Shown one piece after another: positions 13,624-19,521 of a stretch of 19,521 nucleotides of DNA. Every line of letters starts with the position of its first letter. Position 1 is the first letter of the stretch. Position numbers and translations under genes: made by a program. This stretch comes from DG-33 sp964345105. Lineage in GTDB: Archaea > Hadarchaeota > Hadarchaeia > Hadarchaeales > Hadarchaeaceae. The DNA lies in the NCBI GenBank assembly GCA_964345105.1, contig CAYFPZ010000048.1:1-19521 (forward strand). The letters run 5' to 3'. The notes under the pieces were generated by a model. That model saw only the letters and a list, made by a program, of their open reading frames with translations, was not told where the DNA came from and made no database searches.

Positions 13624-14550
13624 TCACTTGCCGATATAGTCCAACCAGAATTCGTACTTAGGCTCCTTTCCGCGGACAGTATTGAAGAATATGTGTTGAA
13701 GCTTCTCCGTGATAGACCCGCGCTTCCCGCCTCCTATGGGCTTCCCGTCTACCTCACGGATTGGCGTCACCTCGGCGGCGGTACCTGTAAAGAAAGCCTC
13801 ATCCGCCGTGTAGAGCTCATTCGGCTTGAAGTTATATTCCTCGAAGCTTATCCCCTCATCGCTTGCGATTTTTATTATCGAGTCTCGAGTTATCCCAACA
13901 AGCGCTCCCGAGGAAGCTGGGGGGCTTATGAGCTTACCGTCCTTCACTATGAACACGTTCTCCCCTGGGCCCTCCGCCACGTTCCCGTCAATGTTCAGAA
14001 GGATTGCCTCATTATAACCCGACTGCAGAGCGTCAACCTTCGCCAATATGGAATTCGCATAATTTGCTACTACCTTAGCTTGGGGCGGCAGGATGCGCGG
14101 ATGAATTCGGAGCCAAGGAGATATTTTTACCCGGATTCCTTTCTCGAGTCCCTCCTCTCCCAGATAGGTGCCCCAGGGCCAGACTGCAATCGCTACGTTC
14201 ACCTTAGAGCCCTCGGGATTCAACCCCATTATGCCGTAGCCATAAAAAGCGATGGGACGGATGTAGCACTCCCCAATTTTATTTGCTTTTATTGTTTCCT
14301 TGACTCCTTTTATCAGCTCCTCGACTGAGTACGGAAGTTTAATCCCAACGAATTTTGCCGAATTCTCTAATCTTTGTATGTGATCTTTGAGCCTGAAAAC
14401 CGCTGGACCTTTCGCAGTTTTGTAGCAGCGGATGCCTTCGAAGACACCCATCCCGTAGTGTAGGGTGTGGGTAAGCACGTGCACGTTTGCTTTTTCCCAA
14501 GGGACGAGTTTTCCGTCCATCCATATGAACTTCGTGGGAGTTAACGCCAT
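13624..14550 (-). CDS. ilvE: Branched-chain amino acid aminotransferase
   Basis: PLP fold-type IV transaminase that interconverts Val, Leu, Ile and their 2-oxo acids; last step of their synthesis. The 308-aa protein has FEGIR (37-41), the catalytic Lys159 within AKVVANYANS (same position as in E. coli IlvE), Glu193 in AEGPGENVF, and FFTGTAAEVTP (253-263). Length is normal for the family (about 305). I take ATG 14550; an in-frame GTG at 14559 is possible. A TATA box (GTTATAAAG, about 14577-14585) predicts an almost leaderless mRNA. It lies downstream of the class V aminotransferase on the same strand with a 99-bp gap and its own promoter. No other ilv genes are nearby. Confidence 0.95.
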   Translation of the reverse strand: MALTPTKFIWMDGKLVPWEKANVHVLTHTLHYGMGVFEGIRCYKTAKGPAVFRLKDHIQRLENSAKFVGIKLPYSVEELIKGVKETIKANKIGECYIRPIAFYGYGIMGLNPEGSKVNVAIAVWPWGTYLGEEGLEKGIRVKISPWLRIHPRILPPQAKVVANYANSILAKVDALQSGYNEAILLNIDGNVAEGPGENVFIVKDGKLISPPASSGALVGITRDSIIKIASDEGISFEEYNFKPNELYTADEAFFTGTAAEVTPIREVDGKPIGGGKRGSITEKLQHIFFNTVRGKEPKYEFWLDYIGK

Positions 14551-14583
14551 CTGCCTCACAACACGATTTCTTCGCTGCTTTAT

Positions 14584-14598
14584 AACGATAGTGTCGTT
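14584..14598 (-). promoter_or_regulatory. Palindrome over the ilvE promoter
   Basis: AACGATAGTGTCGTT has 5-bp perfect arms (AACGA/TCGTT) and overlaps the upstream side of the ilvE TATA box. It could be an operator for a dimeric (for example Lrp-like) regulator, but only one copy exists and the arms are short. Confidence 0.3.
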
Positions 14599-14649
14599 TA
14601 ACTAAAATTTTTCCGAAATACGTCGCCCGTCACGAAGTCGGAGGTTCCA

Positions 14650-15714
14650 TTACTGCACTAACTCCACAAGAACCTGGAGCATTTCATCCACATACTCGAA
14701 GGGTATGTATCCCATGTTCCCTATCCTGAAAGTCCGCTCCTTCAGCTCACCGTATCCTTTTGCCAGCTCGAACCCGCGCTCACGCATTTTCTCGTACACG
14801 TCAAGGCCGCTGATGCCTTTCGGAGCATTTACACATGTGACCGTTGGGCTCTCATACCCTTTCTCCGGGAAGAGTGACAGACCTAAGCCTTCGACACCCT
14901 CCTTTATTCTTTGGCTTCGCTTAGAGTAAAGCTCGAAGCGTTTCTGCTTTCCGCCTTTGGTTTCGATCACTTCCAACTCTTTGTTGAGCGCGAGGATTTG
15001 TGGGATCGCAGGTGTCATGTGTGTGCTGCTCTGCTCCTTCTGATACTTTTCGTATAGCTTGAAATCGAAGTACCACCCTTTATTATTAGCTCGCTCCGAC
15101 AGCTTCAGAGCATCCTCGCTCACGCTTGCGACGGCCAGTCCCGGAGGGATTCCAAAACACTTCTGAGAACTCGTGAAGCACACATCTATCCCCCAATCGT
15201 CAACCTTCAGTTCGACTCCGCCCATCGCACTCACCGCATCAACGAAAAGGAGCTTTCCGTGTTTCTTCACAACTTTGGCTAGTTCGGGAAGTGGATTCAG
15301 CAGCCCGACGCTTGTTTCGTTGTAGGTTATGGCAACTGCCTCGATATCTGGGCTCGATGAAAGCTTTTCGTCTAGGAGTTCAGGCGTGGTCGGTTTGCCC
15401 AGCATAGTTTCAATCCGTTCGACCTCCTTTCCGTTTGATTTCCCAACCTCAGCATACCGTTTTCCAAACGCCCCGTTGATGCAGCACAGCATCTTCCGCT
15501 CAACACAGTTTCGGACCGTGGCTTCCATAACTCCCGACCCAGAACTAGGAAAGAGGAAGACTTGGTTTTTGGTTTCGAGGAATCGTTGGAGCCGCTCGAC
15601 AGTTTGCCGATGTGCTTCTTTGTATTCTTTGCTCCGATGGCTGAACATCTGGCGCTTCATCTCCTCAAGAACCTCGGGTGAGCAGGCAACTGGGCCCACT
15701 GTGAAAAGTTTCAT
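14650..15714 (-). CDS. Class V aminotransferase (alanine/serine-glyoxylate type)
   Basis: PLP fold-type I, class V transaminase, 354 aa. It opens MKLFTVGPVACSPEVL, has a Gly/Ser-rich phosphate motif SSGSGVMEA (58-66), Asp159 (FVDAVSAMGG) that pairs with the PLP ring nitrogen, and the PLP lysine Lys185 in TSSQKCFGIPPGL. These features fit alanine-glyoxylate/serine-pyruvate aminotransferases or archaeal relatives; exact substrates cannot be read from sequence. The open frame extends 26 codons upstream into thiC, but ATG 15714 with ribosome site GAGGGGG just after the thiC stop is the clear start. It lies 11 bp downstream of thiC, so it is in the same operon. A glycine/serine role or a link to thiamine supply is possible but unproven. 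Confidence 0.92.
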   Translation of the reverse strand: MKLFTVGPVACSPEVLEEMKRQMFSHRSKEYKEAHRQTVERLQRFLETKNQVFLFPSSGSGVMEATVRNCVERKMLCCINGAFGKRYAEVGKSNGKEVERIETMLGKPTTPELLDEKLSSSPDIEAVAITYNETSVGLLNPLPELAKVVKKHGKLLFVDAVSAMGGVELKVDDWGIDVCFTSSQKCFGIPPGLAVASVSEDALKLSERANNKGWYFDFKLYEKYQKEQSSTHMTPAIPQILALNKELEVIETKGGKQKRFELYSKRSQRIKEGVEGLGLSLFPEKGYESPTVTCVNAPKGISGLDVYEKMRERGFELAKGYGELKERTFRIGNMGYIPFEYVDEMLQVLVELVQ

Positions 15715-15725
15715 TTCCAACCCCC

Positions 15726-17027
15726 TCACGTTTTCTCTTTTAACTCCCGCGTTTTCTCTCTTAAATAAGTGTTTACCATCTTTATCGCACAAAACTTAGA
15801 ACACATGCTACAAACATTTGGGTCAATTGAGGGTGGCCTCCGGCGTCTGAGCTCTTGGGGTTTCTCGGAATTAATCGCGAGTTCGAATTGCTTCGTCCAA
15901 TCAAACTTTCTACGCGCCATCGCCATTTCGTCGTCACGCTTTTCTTCGATACCCTTTGCCAAATCAGCCACATGGGCGGCAATCTTTGTGGCTACTACAC
16001 CTTCTTTAACATCCTCAACGCTTGGCAGGCAGAGGTGCTCGGCGGGGGTTAGGTAGCAGAGAAAATCAGCTCCAGCCCACGCGGCGAAGGCTCCTCCGAT
16101 GGCTCCAACCCAATGGTCATAACCGGGGGCGATGTCAGTCACCACTGGACCCAACACATAGAAGGGCGCTCCTTTACACACGGTTTTCTCGAGCCTGACG
16201 TTTGCCTCGATGTGATTGAGTGGTAGGTGTCCAGGCCCCTCGACTATCACTTGCACATCTTTTGCCCAAGCTTGCTCTACCAGCTTCCCCAGCGTGAGCA
16301 GCTCTTGAAACTGGACAACATCGGAAGCGTCGGCCAAGCAACCGGGACGCATCCCATCCCCCAAACTCAGTGTCAAATCAAACTTCCGCGCTAGCTCGAG
16401 CAGGTAATCGAACTCCTCGTACAAGGGATTTTCCCGCTCGTTATGGATTATCCACGCCGCGAGGAAGGAACCGCCGCGACTTACCACATCAAGCAAGCGC
16501 CCGCTTCGTCGTAGGGTATCGATAGCCGCGCGGGTGACGCCGCAGTGTACGGTCACGAAATCGACGCCATCTTCAGCGTGCCTTTGAATAGCGTTAAAAA
16601 TATCGTCTGAGCTTACGTTCACCACATCGCCCTGCGATGCCGCCTTGGTCCAAGCTTGATAAATCGGCACCGTTCCCACTGGCACGTTGATTGCTTGTAG
16701 GATGTGTTGTCTGATTTCGTCGATGTCGCCGCCGATGCTTAGGTCCATTACGGTATCCGCGCCGTATTTTACTGCAACTTTCGCTTTCTCCACTTCCTCA
16801 TCGATGTTCACGTAATCGGGAGAAGATCCCACGTTTGCGTTTACCTTAGTGCGGAGGCCTTCACCAATGCCTATAATGTTGACATTTTCTCGCCTGAGGT
16901 TGCGGGGAATTATCAGCCTGCCCGCTGCTACCCCGCGCATGATGAACTCGACTGGCCTACCCTCGGCCTTCGCAACAGCTTCCATCTCAGTCGTTGTGTT
17001 GCCACGTCTTGCTTCAGCCATCTGCAT
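15726..17027 (-). CDS. thiC: Phosphomethylpyrimidine synthase ThiC
   Basis: Radical SAM-type enzyme that rearranges 5-aminoimidazole ribotide into HMP-phosphate, the pyrimidine of thiamine. The 433-aa protein is collinear with archaeal ThiC: PVGTVPIYQA, FVTVHCGVTR, LSLGDGMRPGC, VIVEGPGHLPLN, GPVVTDIAPGYDH, and the C-terminal iron-sulfur motif. That motif reads CSMCSKFC (Cys406, 409, 413), spacing C-x2-C-x3-C rather than the usual bacterial C-x2-C-x4-C. ATG 17027 has GAGGG 6 bp upstream; ATG 17021 is an alternative. It is the first gene of an operon with the class V aminotransferase. I see no TPP riboswitch in the 89-bp gap upstream; regulation may instead use the palindrome at 17059-17076. 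Confidence 0.95.
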   Translation of the reverse strand: MQMAEARRGNTTTEMEAVAKAEGRPVEFIMRGVAAGRLIIPRNLRRENVNIIGIGEGLRTKVNANVGSSPDYVNIDEEVEKAKVAVKYGADTVMDLSIGGDIDEIRQHILQAINVPVGTVPIYQAWTKAASQGDVVNVSSDDIFNAIQRHAEDGVDFVTVHCGVTRAAIDTLRRSGRLLDVVSRGGSFLAAWIIHNERENPLYEEFDYLLELARKFDLTLSLGDGMRPGCLADASDVVQFQELLTLGKLVEQAWAKDVQVIVEGPGHLPLNHIEANVRLEKTVCKGAPFYVLGPVVTDIAPGYDHWVGAIGGAFAAWAGADFLCYLTPAEHLCLPSVEDVKEGVVATKIAAHVADLAKGIEEKRDDEMAMARRKFDWTKQFELAINSEKPQELRRRRPPSIDPNVCSMCSKFCAIKMVNTYLREKTRELKEKT

Positions 17028-17058
17028 AGCTTGCCCTCAATATCAAGTTGCGACTTCG

Positions 17059-17076
17059 ATTGAAAAAGCTTTCAAT
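17059..17076. promoter_or_regulatory. Palindromic operator candidate between thiC and ATP-cone gene
   Basis: ATTGAAAAAGCTTTCAAT: perfect 7-bp arms (ATTGAAA/TTTCAAT) around a 4-bp centre, in the 89-bp divergent promoter region. It is about 32 bp upstream of the thiC ATG, downstream of a TATA-like CTTAATAAATTG on the minus strand, and about 40 bp upstream of the ATP-cone gene. A shared regulator site is plausible. Confidence 0.45.
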
Positions 17077-17116
17077 TTATTAAGTTATTAAGCCACGTAT
17101 AATTGGAGGTAGTAAG

Positions 17117-17371
17117 ATGGCAATTCAAGTTGTTAAACGAGATGGTAAGACCGAACCCTTCCAACGCCAGAAAATAGTCAACGCGTGCACCGCTGTTGGA
17201 GCACCCGCAGATGTCGCCGCTAGCATCGCTGATGAGGTCGAAAAGTCAGCGCGCGACCAGATGCCGACAAGTGAGATAAAAGCGATGGTATTGGACAGGC
17301 TTGGCAAGATAAAGCAGGATTGGGTAAATAACTGGGCACAGTACGATCAGACCAAAGGGGAGAAAAAGTAA
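17117..17371 (+). CDS. Free-standing ATP-cone domain protein (84 aa)
   Basis: An 84-residue protein that is essentially one ATP-cone, the nucleotide-sensing domain at the N-terminus of ribonucleotide reductases and in NrdR. Visible: VVKRDGKTEPFQRQKIVNAC (residues 5-24), the typical entry of the domain, then two helices and MPTSEIKAMVLDRLG. There is no zinc ribbon as in NrdR and no reductase domain. ATG 17117 follows GGAGGT. It may be a free nucleotide sensor acting on a reductase, on a transcription factor, or as regulator of the divergent thiC. The next gene (SAM hydrolase) starts 45 bp downstream on the same strand, so they may be co-transcribed. Confidence 0.85.
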   Translation: MAIQVVKRDGKTEPFQRQKIVNACTAVGAPADVAASIADEVEKSARDQMPTSEIKAMVLDRLGKIKQDWVNNWAQYDQTKGEKK

Positions 17372-17416
17372 TTTTCTTCGCCCACCGCCTGAAAACTGCG
17401 ATGCTAATGGGGTAGG

Positions 17417-18226
17417 ATGAGCTCCAGTATTATCGCGCTTCTCTCTGATCTGGGGACGAGGGACTATTTCGTCGGGGCAATCAAGGGCGCGATTCTTTCG
17501 GTGAATCCTGACGCTAAAATCGTTGACATCACCCATGAGGTACCGAAGTACGACGTTCGGGGAGCAGCGCTTATTCTCGCACAGGTTGTGAAGACGTTCC
17601 CAAAAGGCACAATTTTTATCACCATTGTCGACCCCGGCGTTGGGACCGATCGGAAGTGCGTGCTACTCAAGACGAAGGATGAGTTATTTTTCATCGCTCC
17701 CGACAACGGAGTTCTGACACTCGTAGCCGAGCAGCTTGGTGTCGCCGAACTTTACGAGATAACCAATCGAGAGCTGATGATGTCGGAGGTATCGAAAACT
17801 TTCCACGGGCGCGACATCATGGCTCCCGTTGCTGCTCACCTGAGCCTTGGCGTCAAACCCAGCGAAGTCGGACCTGAACTAAAGGGGATAAAACTGCTTA
17901 AACTCCCGCGACCAACGGCGACTGAAACAGAGCTGCGAGGGCACATCATGAGCGTGGACGATTTCGGAAACTTGGCGACAAACATCGAAGCGTCTACGAT
18001 CTCGAAGTTTGCGAGGGTGGGCGAGGATCTAGCCGTGGGAGTAGCGGGCAAAGTGTTGACCGTGAAGTTCGCTCGTACTTTCGGCGAGGTAAAGCTTGGA
18101 GGATACCTCTGCTACATCGGAAGCTCAGGGATGCTTGAACTAGCCAAAAACATGGGCAACTTAGCTAACGAGCTGAAGATTAAAATTGGGGATGAACTCA
18201 TCATACGGAAGATTTTGATAACGTGA
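17417..18226 (+). CDS. S-adenosylmethionine hydroxide adenosyltransferase (DUF62 family)
   Basis: Enzyme that cleaves S-adenosylmethionine with water/hydroxide into adenosine and methionine; same fold as SAM fluorinase and chlorinase. The 269-aa protein starts with SDLGTRDYFVGAIKG (10-24), carries VDITHEV, then the conserved Asp72 (VDPGVG), Arg79 and His130 (FHGRDIMAP), the Asp-Arg-His set linked to water activation, and APDNGVL (94-100). The C-terminal half is the beta-barrel domain (HIMSVDDFGNLATNI, SSGMLELAKNMG). Halogenase-type changes are not obvious, so the hydrolase role is likeliest. ATG 17417 has GGGGTAGG upstream. It follows the ATP-cone gene by 45 bp, and it converges on the rhomboid gene. 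Confidence 0.92.
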   Translation: MSSSIIALLSDLGTRDYFVGAIKGAILSVNPDAKIVDITHEVPKYDVRGAALILAQVVKTFPKGTIFITIVDPGVGTDRKCVLLKTKDELFFIAPDNGVLTLVAEQLGVAELYEITNRELMMSEVSKTFHGRDIMAPVAAHLSLGVKPSEVGPELKGIKLLKLPRPTATETELRGHIMSVDDFGNLATNIEASTISKFARVGEDLAVGVAGKVLTVKFARTFGEVKLGGYLCYIGSSGMLELAKNMGNLANELKIKIGDELIIRKILIT

Positions 18227-18262
18227 GTGCTGATTTTAAAAATTATTAAACGTATATTGCCC

Positions 18263-18281
18263 AAATGTTTTCCAAACATTT
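18263..18281. terminator. Hairpin between convergent genes
   Basis: AAATGTTTTCCAAACATTT: perfect 8-bp arms with a 3-nt loop, 36 bp after the SAM hydrolase stop and just beyond the rhomboid stop. Its place between two converging genes suggests a bidirectional terminator or RNA 3'-end structure; archaeal termination usually needs only a T-run, so this is tentative. Confidence 0.35.
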
Positions 18282-18293
18282 CAGTCTTAACTC

Positions 18294-18866
18294 TTATCTA
18301 ACCAGCACTCTCCCGGCCCTATATCCAAACGCCAAGCTGGCACCGAGGGTCAGCGCGAACAGGTGCATAAATGCTGTCATAGCCGCAATGGCAGACCCGG
18401 TATACCAGATTTCCGCCATCGATGGCGCGGCAAATGCTAGGGCGAATATTGCAAATATCGGCAGGACGGGGATGCCGTAACGCTTGAACTCCACCGATGT
18501 AGCTCCAAAAAGTCCAGCCACTCCCGCCGATGCCCCCGCGAAGGTGTATGGGCTTGAGAGGAAGACGGCTGGAGCAACGGTGAGAATCCCGACCCCAACG
18601 AACACCGCAAGGAATGCTGAGCTTCGAATTCCTATTTCCCATGCTAGTACGCCCACCAGGATTAAGCCAATTAAGTTCGTCAGCAGGTGTTCGATCCCGC
18701 CGTGTGTGAACATGAACGTGATAAACCGCCATGGCTCATCTTGCACCGCCACGCTTTTTACTCCTAATTCTTCCTCTCCGACGTATCCGCCTAACTCTAA
18801 GCAGAACACGATGGAGCAAATTACGACAATGCATGCCGCTACAGCGATCGGGGTTTTCAAATTCAA
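18294..18866 (-). CDS. Rhomboid-family intramembrane serine protease
   Basis: A membrane protease of 190 aa that cuts transmembrane segments inside the bilayer. Signature residues are present: WRFITFMFTHGGIEHLLTN with His55, His60 and Asn64 (oxyanion helper), the catalytic Ser113 in GASAG (111-115), and catalytic His168 in the last helix (MHLFALTLG). About six hydrophobic helices fit the minimal rhomboid core. The start is TTG 18866; AAAAGGAG lies in the last codons of the upstream 46-aa gene, about 9-13 bp before it, so translation is probably coupled to that small gene. No extra soluble domain is present. The neighbouring small membrane proteins are candidate substrates or partners. Confidence 0.88.
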   Translation of the reverse strand: MNLKTPIAVAACIVVICSIVFCLELGGYVGEEELGVKSVAVQDEPWRFITFMFTHGGIEHLLTNLIGLILVGVLAWEIGIRSSAFLAVFVGVGILTVAPAVFLSSPYTFAGASAGVAGLFGATSVEFKRYGIPVLPIFAIFALAFAAPSMAEIWYTGSAIAAMTAFMHLFALTLGASLAFGYRAGRVLVR

Positions 18867-18872
18867 CCAAAC

Positions 18873-19013
18873 CTACTCCTTTTCTAGGTATTTCCTTATC
18901 TTCCGCTGGCGCAGCACATGCCTTCTGAGCATCGCCTTTCGCCCGCGTAACATCCAGAGCGTGTAGCCGGCGGCGCCGACTACAAGTACGCCAATTCCAA
19001 GCTCGACTATCAT
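18873..19013 (-). CDS. 46-aa single-pass membrane protein with basic tail, coupled to rhomboid
   Basis: Small gene with ATG 19013 and ribosome site GGGGAGGGTGA directly upstream. The product begins MIVELGIGVLVVGAAGYT (one short Gly/Ala-rich hydrophobic helix, about 2-20) followed by a strongly basic helix (LRGRKAMLRRHVLRQRKIRK and a few more residues). It has a close paralogue at 19260-19433: 11 of the first 18 residues are identical and the rest conservative. The stop is 6 bp before the rhomboid start codon, so the two are cotranslated. The layout (short N-terminal membrane helix plus amphipathic/basic cytosolic helix) resembles TatA, a known rhomboid substrate in Providencia, but the TatA hinge motif (FG) is absent and homology is not claimed. 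I know no name for this family. Confidence 0.75.
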   Translation of the reverse strand: MIVELGIGVLVVGAAGYTLWMLRGRKAMLRRHVLRQRKIRKYLEKE

Positions 19014-19259
19014 TCACCCTCCCCTTAAAATTCTCTTTCATCCTCCTTTTAACCTTCTTTTTTATTTGCTTGTCGTGTTGTATTAATCGGGCGGGATTAG
19101 GTTAAAATAAGCTATTAAAACCTCTAAAATCCAGAAAAGAGCTTTAAATGGGCTTATTTCTTGTTTTGGGCAACTTTAAGCCGAAAAAGCGATTTAATCC
19201 TCACAATTCCAAAGAGTAGGGAAATAATCGTTTATTACAGATTATGCAATACGTTATAT

Positions 19260-19433
19260 CTAATTCTCTCTTTCGAACTCCTTCTTCAAACTTTTTAACC
19301 TCTCCATCTGCTTCTCGTGTGCTCTCACCAACTTCATCCTTTCCCTCACCAACTTCATCCTTTTCATTTGCCAGTGAATCGTATAACCTAACGCACCTAA
19401 AGCGATTAGCCCAACTCCGAGCTCTATTATCAT
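19260..19433 (-). CDS. 57-aa paralogue of the 46-aa membrane protein, with heptad tail
   Basis: ATG 19433 with ribosome site GGGGGGTGA. The product begins MIIELGVGLIALGALGYT, matching the 46-aa protein start, then has a longer charged helix containing two adjacent 7-residue repeats (RMKLVRE, RMKLVRA; residues about 25-39) that suggest a coiled coil, ending KEFEREN. The repeats are encoded by a 21-bp tandem duplication (19324-19363). A palindromic TATA region (CCTTTAAATATTTTAAAAGG on the minus strand, 19458-19477) lies about 25-45 bp upstream, so the gene has its own promoter. About 246 bp of AT-rich DNA separates it from the 46-aa/rhomboid pair on the same strand. Function unknown; probably a membrane-anchored helical protein acting with or on the same partner as its paralogue. 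Confidence 0.72.
   Translation of the reverse strand: MIIELGVGLIALGALGYTIHWQMKRMKLVRERMKLVRAHEKQMERLKSLKKEFEREN
19324..19363 (-). repeat. 21-bp tandem duplication inside the 57-aa gene
   Basis: The segment CTCACCAACTTCATCCTTT (plus strand) occurs at 19324-19342 and again at 19345-19363, period 21 bp. It encodes two nearly identical heptads (RMKLVRE/RMKLVRA), so the duplication is in frame and lengthens the coiled-coil tail. The 46-aa paralogue lacks it. Confidence 0.85.
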
Positions 19434-19457
19434 CTTCACCCCCCTTGTTTTTTCTCT

Positions 19458-19477
19458 CCTTTTAAAATATTTAAAGG
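19458..19477 (-). promoter_or_regulatory. Promoter of the 57-aa membrane protein gene
   Basis: The minus strand reads CCTTTAAATATTTTAAAAGG, a near-palindromic TATA region about 25-45 bp upstream of ATG 19433, predicting a leader of about 15 nt. Confidence 0.5.
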
Positions 19478-19521
19478 AAGTGCCGATTCAAGGTTGCAGC
19501 TTGCATGTGAGGATCCTCCCG

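Noticed and set aside
13609..14328. 239-aa plus-strand frame
   Set aside because: Antisense shadow of ilvE, whose motifs are complete on the other strand.
17028..17116. TPP riboswitch upstream of thiC
   Set aside because: The 89-bp gap has no THI-element-like conserved segments, only a short palindrome.
18736..19041. 101-aa minus-strand frame starting after AGGAGG
   Set aside because: The ribosome site touches the ATG with no spacing; the frame is an Arg-rich shadow of the 46-aa and rhomboid genes.

Overview
This is archaeal chromosomal DNA, most likely from an uncultivated thermophilic euryarchaeal lineage. I cannot name the genus; a Hadarchaeota- or MSBL1-like relative is only a guess. 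The evidence is a Cdc48/VAT AAA ATPase, a NurA-HerA pair, a COG2520 Trm5/TYW2-type tRNA enzyme, a UPF0282 metallo-beta-lactamase and a DUF369 cyclophilin-like protein. TATA-box promoters commonly sit 25-45 bp from start codons. Gene density is high and both strands are used.

Layout. 1-1346 (-): an 88-aa unknown gene followed by the first third of cdc48, behind a promoter flanked by two nearly identical 18-bp palindromes. 1727-2515 (+): an isolated SDR dehydrogenase with bacterial-looking sequence, between two AT-rich intergenic stretches. 2896-4098 (+): larC (nickel-pincer cofactor). 4220-6922 (+): nurA-herA DNA-end resection operon. 6999-7858 (-): an intron-bearing tRNA with an odd anticodon arm, 20 bp upstream of a PIN-domain gene. 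A 21-bp piece of the tRNA is repeated just upstream of it. 8098-8454 (+): cyclophilin-like protein. 8458-9294 (-): Trm5/TYW2-family enzyme. 9340-11067 (-): ABC-2 permease, ABC ATPase and a 29-residue membrane peptide. 11189-13307 (-): AmmeMemoRadiSam-type radical SAM enzyme and UPF0282 hydrolase, divergent from a zinc-ribbon protein (13378-13581, +). 13624-17027 (-): thiC, class V aminotransferase, ilvE. 17117-18226 (+): free-standing ATP-cone protein and SAM hydrolase (DUF62). 18294-19433 (-): rhomboid protease, a 46-aa membrane protein coupled to it, and a separate 57-aa paralogue of that small protein.

How the parts work together. Most genes are housekeeping: DNA end processing, tRNA modification, thiamine and branched-chain amino acid metabolism, and SAM and nickel cofactors. 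The most novel parts are (1) the two small membrane-protein paralogues next to the rhomboid protease, which look like an undescribed family and possibly its substrates; (2) the tRNA with its 21-bp duplication, apparently co-transcribed with a PIN nuclease; and (3) the twin-palindrome operator in front of the 88-aa gene and cdc48. No CRISPR array, rRNA, transposase or integrase was seen.
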